Both the position numbers and the translations under genes were made by a program. Positions 60,224 through 64,000 of a stretch of 64,000 nucleotides of DNA are shown here, one piece after another. Position 1 is the first letter of the stretch, and each line of letters begins with the position of its first letter. A model generated the notes under the pieces. The model did not search any database and was not told the origin of the DNA. It worked only from the letters and a program-made list of their open reading frames with translations. The stretch comes from an uncultured Bacilli bacterium (GTDB lineage: Bacteria > Bacillota_I > Bacilli_A > RF39 > UBA660): the NCBI GenBank assembly GCA_934096235.1, contig CAKOLO010000003.1:1-64000 (forward strand), read 5' to 3'.

Positions 60224-60238
60224 AATACTTAAAAATAA

Positions 60239-60267
60239 TTTACTTAATTAATAAATTATGATATATT
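60239..60267 (+). promoter_or_regulatory. Promoter of the antisense RNA
   Basis: TTTACT (60239-60244), 17-bp spacer, TATATT (60262-60267). The start is predicted near 60274. Confidence 0.5.
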
Positions 60268-60273
60268 ATTGTT

Positions 60274-60336
60274 AGTGAAACGTACCCCCTGGGGCGTCAC
60301 ATAAATTTGTTTGGCCTAACGAGAGTTAGGCGTTTT
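60274..60336 (+). ncRNA. Candidate antitoxin RNA (about 63 nt)
   Basis: From the predicted start the RNA would fold into two hairpins. The first is GTGA-ACG...CGT-CAC with an inner CCCC/GGGG. The second is the terminator GCCTAAC/GTTAGGC with a GAGA loop, followed by GTTTTT. It converges on the tiny minus-strand gene and covers its last codons and 3' end. Both this RNA and the opposing transcript are predicted to begin with a GAAACGT...CGTCA segment, a layout like the par/Fst type I loci. Confidence 0.45.
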
Positions 60337-60397
60337 TAATTGTAATTATAAATATAATTAGAATTAAAAGTATGCTTATAAGTATATCTTTCTTCAT
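60326..60397 (-). CDS. Candidate type I toxin, 23-residue hydrophobic peptide
   Basis: A 23-codon gene with a perfect AAGGAGATGG ribosome site (60403-60412). The product begins MKKDILISILLILI, is one membrane helix with a basic start and ends KNA. Its stop codon lies in the terminator stem of the opposing RNA. The size, the single helix and the convergent RNA fit membrane-damaging type I toxins. No homologue can be checked here. Confidence 0.5.
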   Translation of the reverse strand: MKKDILISILLILIIFIITIKNA

Positions 60398-60462
60398 ATA
60401 TACCATCTCCTTATAAGATTTAAAATATATAATGAGATGACGTCCTTAACGTTTCGATGAGT

Positions 60463-60491
60463 AATTTAACATATACTAGGTGTTAAGTCAA
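60463..60491 (-). promoter_or_regulatory. Promoter of the candidate toxin mRNA
   Basis: On the minus strand TTGACT (60491-60486), 17-bp spacer, TAAATT (60468-60463). The start is near 60456, giving a leader of about 60 nt that contains GAAACGTTAAGGACGTCA. Confidence 0.5.
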
Positions 60492-60492
60492 A

Positions 60493-60657
60493 ACCATGGA
60501 AATTTAATTTTAGTATATGTTTTTATGTTAATTTAATTAATATTATTTATGTTAATTTTTAAATCTTGTAATATTGTTATGATGAGTAGAACTAAAATAA
60601 AAAAATTATAAAGTTTTAAAGAATTTTGAATGTTTGCTTTTCTAAGAGTTGTGTTAA
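60493..60657. other. AT-rich gap before pcrA
   Basis: Nothing coding is seen. The strand is T-rich with scattered TTAATTT runs. The pcrA promoter follows directly. Confidence 0.5.
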
Positions 60658-60666
60658 TGTTATAAT
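60658..60666 (+). promoter_or_regulatory. Extended -10 promoter of pcrA
   Basis: TGTTATAAT, 19 bp before the ATG at 60685, then AAGAGGT as ribosome site. No clear -35 box. Confidence 0.6.
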
Positions 60667-60684
60667 GATTAAGAGGTAATTAAT

Positions 60685-62772
60685 ATGATGTTAAATAATA
60701 AACAATTAGAGGCAGTTAACCATAAAGAAGGACCTTGTTTAGTTCTTGCAGGAGCAGGTAGTGGTAAAACAAGAGTATTAACTGAAAGAATAATAAAATT
60801 AATTGATGAAGGAGTAAGTCCATATAATATACTTGCGATAACATTTACTAATAAAGCAGCTAAAGAAATGAGAGAAAGAGTTGAAGCTAAAATAGATACT
60901 ATTGCTGACTCAATATTTATAGGTACATTCCATTCATTTGGACTTAGAATACTTAGAGAAAATTATAGTGATATAGGGTATACATCTAATATAACAATAC
61001 TTGATACAGATGATACTAAAGCACTTATTAAAAGAATATTAAAGGAGAATTCTTATGATCCGGCTAACTATGATATTAAACATATTATATCTAGAATAAG
61101 TAGTGCTAAAAATGATGGGTTAAGTCCTTTAGAATATTCTAAATTATTTTTAAGAGATGAAGATAAAGTAATATCTTTTGTATATGAGAAATATATTAAA
61201 TTATTAAAAGAAAATAATTCAGTAGATTTTGATGATTTGTTATTAAAACCAGTAGAATTATTTAAAAAACGTAAAGATATATTAGAAAAATATCAAGAGA
61301 GATTTAAATATATTTTAGTAGATGAATATCAAGATACTAATAGTATTCAATATGAATTATGTAAGTTACTTGCTAGTAAGTATCATAATATTTTTGTAGT
61401 AGGTGATGCTAATCAATCTATATATTCTTGGAGAAATGCTGATTATAGAAATATACTTAATTTTGAAAAAGATTATAAGAATGCTAAAGTAGTTCTTTTA
61501 GAAGAAAATTATAGAAGTACTAATACAATACTTAAGGCTGCAAACTCAGTAATTAAAAATAATCGCGAGGGTACTAAATTAAATCTATGGACATCTAGTG
61601 GTGATGGAGAAAAAATTGAATACATAAGACTTGAAGATGAAATTAAAGAGAGTTCTTTTGTTATAAATAAAATAAAAGAAATGATGAATGATGGATACCA
61701 ATATAGTGATTTTGCTGTACTTTATAGAACTAATGCTCAAAGTAGAACAATTGAAGAAGCTTTTGTAAGAAGTAATATTCCATATAATATTATAGGTAGT
61801 TATTACTTCTATAGTAGAAAAGAAATTAAAGATTTAATAGCATACTTAAACTTAGTATATAATTCTAATGATTCAGTTAGTTTAGAAAGAGTAATTAATA
61901 CTCCTAAAAGAGGAATAGGTACTAGAACTATAGAAAATATTCGAAATAAAGCTCGTGAAAATGATATATCTATGTTTGATGCGATAGAATCTGGAAAAGA
62001 ATTTGAGTTTAAAAAATTAATACTTGAATTACAGGAAGATGCTAAAACACTTAGTTTATCAGAATTAATAGAAGATGTGCTTGTTAAGAGTGGAATAAGA
62101 GCTGAGTATGAACTTGATAAGTCACTTGAAAGTGATGCTAAGATAGAAAACTTAAATGAATTTAAATCAGTTGCTGTTGCTTTTGAAGAAAGTGGTGTAT
62201 ATGATTTATCAACATTCTTAGAAAATATATTATTAGTAAGTGATGCTGGTCAATATAAAGAGAATAAAGATGCTGTTAATTTAATGACTCTTCATTCTGC
62301 GAAGGGACTTGAATTTAAAGTAGTGTTTATTCTTGGTATGGAAGAAGGAATATTCCCTCATAGTAGAAGTTTTGAAAGTGCAAGTGAACTTGAAGAAGAA
62401 AGAAGACTTTGCTATGTAGGAATTACTAGAGCTAAGAGTAAACTTTATTTGTTAAGTGCTAGACAAAGAACATTATTTGGTAAAACTAGTGGTACAGTAG
62501 AAAGTAGATTTATTAAAGAAATAGATGATGATTTAATTAATAAAACTAATATGTCAGTAAGAATTGATGATAGACCTAAGAGAACACTTGGAAATATGTA
62601 TAATAATAATGCTACTAGTGATGGTATTAAAGCTGGAGATAATGTAATACATACAGTATTTGGAGAAGGCGTTGTTATTAAGATTAGTGGCGGAATTGCG
62701 ACAATTGCATTTGCTCATGGAGTAGGTATAAAAAGTATAGCTGCTAATCATAAGTATTTAACTAAAAAATAA
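60685..62772 (+). CDS. pcrA: ATP-dependent DNA helicase PcrA/UvrD
   Basis: A 695-residue superfamily 1A 3'-5' helicase of repair and replication restart. Motif Q is at LNNKQLEAV, Walker A is GAGSGKT (23-29), motif II is DEYQDTN, motif IV is VLYRTNAQSR, motif V is TLHSAKGLEF and motif VI is YVGITRAK. The C-terminal tail (GDNVIHTVFGEGVV) is the PcrA-type RNA-polymerase-interacting Tudor-like domain. Length is slightly below the 720-740 usual for PcrA. A terminator follows. Confidence 0.96.
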   Translation: MMLNNKQLEAVNHKEGPCLVLAGAGSGKTRVLTERIIKLIDEGVSPYNILAITFTNKAAKEMRERVEAKIDTIADSIFIGTFHSFGLRILRENYSDIGYTSNITILDTDDTKALIKRILKENSYDPANYDIKHIISRISSAKNDGLSPLEYSKLFLRDEDKVISFVYEKYIKLLKENNSVDFDDLLLKPVELFKKRKDILEKYQERFKYILVDEYQDTNSIQYELCKLLASKYHNIFVVGDANQSIYSWRNADYRNILNFEKDYKNAKVVLLEENYRSTNTILKAANSVIKNNREGTKLNLWTSSGDGEKIEYIRLEDEIKESSFVINKIKEMMNDGYQYSDFAVLYRTNAQSRTIEEAFVRSNIPYNIIGSYYFYSRKEIKDLIAYLNLVYNSNDSVSLERVINTPKRGIGTRTIENIRNKARENDISMFDAIESGKEFEFKKLILELQEDAKTLSLSELIEDVLVKSGIRAEYELDKSLESDAKIENLNEFKSVAVAFEESGVYDLSTFLENILLVSDAGQYKENKDAVNLMTLHSAKGLEFKVVFILGMEEGIFPHSRSFESASELEEERRLCYVGITRAKSKLYLLSARQRTLFGKTSGTVESRFIKEIDDDLINKTNMSVRIDDRPKRTLGNMYNNNATSDGIKAGDNVIHTVFGEGVVIKISGGIATIAFAHGVGIKSIAANHKYLTKK

Positions 62773-62781
62773 TAAATTTTT

Positions 62782-62808
62782 ACTAGAGATAAACTCTCTA
62801 GTTTTTTT
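62782..62808 (+). terminator. Terminator of pcrA
   Basis: Stem ACTAGAGA/TCTCTAGT around TAAAC, then seven T. Confidence 0.92.
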
Positions 62809-62843
62809 CTTATATAAAATACCTATTTTTTTGACTTAATATT

Positions 62844-62852
62844 TGTTATAAT
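62844..62852 (+). promoter_or_regulatory. Extended -10 promoter of the last gene
   Basis: TGTTATAAT, 24 bp before the ATG at 62877. AGAGGTG (62865-62871) is the ribosome site. Confidence 0.6.
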
Positions 62853-62876
62853 AATTATTATAATAGAGGTGTATAT

Positions 62877-64000
62877 ATGTCACTATTTAAAGAGATGAAA
62901 AGTAGACAAATTCAAAAAAAAGCCAATGATTTCATTAAGAGTTTAGGTAATAAAAGTGAAAAAGATATAGAACAAGCATACTTGAATACTAAAGAATTTG
63001 AAAATAATGAAATAGTTTTAAGTTACTTATTTTTTCATCATCCTTCATTAATAAGAATATTACCAATTGATTTTCAAAAGTCTAGACTTAATAGTAATCT
63101 TTCTATGTTTAGATATGGTAGTGTAGAAGCGCGTAAAGCATTAGTTAGTGATTGGTTAAGTGGTAATAAATTCTTTATGAATAGTAATGTACTTGATTTA
63201 GATCCTGAAGAATATACATCATATTTAAAATTATATTTTAATCAGCCTGATGATGTAGCTAAACTATATATGGAAGACTTAAAAGAAGTAATAACTGTGC
63301 TTTCTAATAGTGATTTAAAAGCAACAGAAGCATTAATTGATAAAATAAAAGATAAATTAACTGATAGACAATGGGAATTTGTTATAGTAGTAAATCCTAT
63401 ATTTATTAAATATGCTAGTCAGTCAATACAAAATAAATATGCTGAAAATGAAAAATATAATATGTATATAAGTGGAGAAGCTAGAGAAAATTATATTAAA
63501 AAACAAGTTGATAGAATTAAAGAGGATTTTAATCTTTTAAATAGTATGTCTATTGATGTACAAAGAGAATATATAAATAATTATCCTTTTATGATCAATT
63601 ATTTAAGTAAAGAAATTCTTATAGATTTATTAAAATATGATATTGATTTAATTAAGTATTTAAATATATCTGCTTTAAAGAGTAAAGGTAATTTAGATCA
63701 AGATGTAATATATGGATTACTTGATGGTGTTGAGCATAAGAGTATTAATGATATAGTAAATATATTTATTAATAAGGGTGTTTTAAATGCTAAAGGTAAA
63801 TTATTTAGATATGATGCTAAAAGTAATAATATGAGTTATCAATATACAAAAAGATTAATAAAAATAATACAAAATCTTAGTATTGAACAAATAATGTTAC
63901 TTATAAACATTGATGTAAACTATGTTCTTCCTTATATAGTACCTGTATATAATAATGATACTGAAAGAAGTACTAAAGAACAAATAATAATAGATTGTGA
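62877..64000 (+). CDS. Protein of unknown function, cut by the window end
   Basis: An open frame of at least 374 codons from ATG 62877, still open at 64000. The product starts MSLFKEMKSRQIQKKAND, is charged and helical, and has no signal or span. Recurrent pieces such as LSYLFFHHPSLIRILP and INNYPFMINYLSKEIL suggest helical repeats. No family is recognised. Promoter, ribosome site and codon use all support a real gene. Confidence 0.8.
   Translation, partial: MSLFKEMKSRQIQKKANDFIKSLGNKSEKDIEQAYLNTKEFENNEIVLSYLFFHHPSLIRILPIDFQKSRLNSNLSMFRYGSVEARKALVSDWLSGNKFFMNSNVLDLDPEEYTSYLKLYFNQPDDVAKLYMEDLKEVITVLSNSDLKATEALIDKIKDKLTDRQWEFVIVVNPIFIKYASQSIQNKYAENEKYNMYISGEARENYIKKQVDRIKEDFNLLNSMSIDVQREYINNYPFMINYLSKEILIDLLKYDIDLIKYLNISALKSKGNLDQDVIYGLLDGVEHKSINDIVNIFINKGVLNAKGKLFRYDAKSNNMSYQYTKRLIKIIQNLSIEQIMLLINIDVNYVLPYIVPVYNNDTERSTKEQIIIDC

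Noticed and set aside
60274..60336. A riboswitch upstream of a gene
   Set aside because: The structured RNA ends in its own terminator, 349 bases before pcrA, which has a separate promoter. It does not match a riboswitch consensus I know. The convergent tiny gene gives a better explanation.
62831..62864. TTGACT at 62831 with TATAAT as a standard promoter
   Set aside because: Spacers to the two possible -10 boxes are 10 and 22 bp. The extended -10 at 62844-62852 is a better reading.

Overview
The DNA is very AT-rich, uses TGA as an ordinary stop codon alongside TAA and TAG, and has Firmicutes-type signals: strong GGAGG ribosome sites, a T-box leader, a PadR/HAAS pair, CsoR, SipW-type signal peptidases, and small hairpin terminators followed by T runs. 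This fits an uncultured Bacilli-class gut lineage (RF39/RFN20/Erysipelotrichales-like). The species cannot be named from the sequence alone.

Layout. 1-320: 3' end of a 5S rRNA and tRNA-His. 318-10598: housekeeping and envelope genes, namely an HtrA protease, two ATPase-permease fusion ABC proteins, T-box-controlled metG, a TraX-like protein, and a PadR regulator with its HAAS/DUF1700 membrane partner. 10647-22983: a first surface cluster. It holds a DUF6273-like protein, a 28-unit cysteine-rich calcium-loop repeat protein ending in a TasA-like domain, three membrane-anchored proteins resembling EF-Tu domains 2 and 3 without the GTPase domain, a YfhO-type membrane protein (minus strand), two TasA-like proteins, SipW, and a C39-like peptidase. 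23019-27554: a copper operon (csoR, an HMA/TauE/cupredoxin fusion, copA, copZ, a DUF2318 lipoprotein).

27734-36534: an 8.8-kb integrated element. It splits the permease gene of a NitT/TauT/SSU-type ABC transporter. The 3' piece of the permease lies at 27559-27735, and the 5' piece, with the ATPase and binding-protein genes, lies at 36493-38843, all on the minus strand. A large serine recombinase sits at the right end. Symmetric 13-bp arms placed 12 bp from a GG/CC core mark both ends, and joining across the core restores a 261-residue permease. The cargo is a self-contained secretion module: a TasA-like protein, a SipW-type peptidase with its own membrane domain, a DUF5305-like protein, a TasA/DUF6273-like protein, an InlB-repeat metalloprotease and a small anchored protein.

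38904-60192: a transglutaminase-like protein, a decayed DUF285 surface-protein gene, and a second chromosomal surface cluster. This cluster has seven TasA-like proteins, two more SipW peptidases, a membrane-anchored McrB-like AAA+ ATPase with a DUF2357 partner that shows no nuclease domain, and a 2446-residue BspA-type protein with two CBM2-like modules. 60193-60684 holds a candidate type I toxin-antitoxin locus. The window closes with pcrA and a truncated gene of unknown function.

Overall, the window carries four SipW-type peptidases and about twelve TasA-like substrates in roughly 50 kb. Most of it appears devoted to building a protein fibre or matrix at the cell surface, and one copy of that machinery sits on a mobile element.
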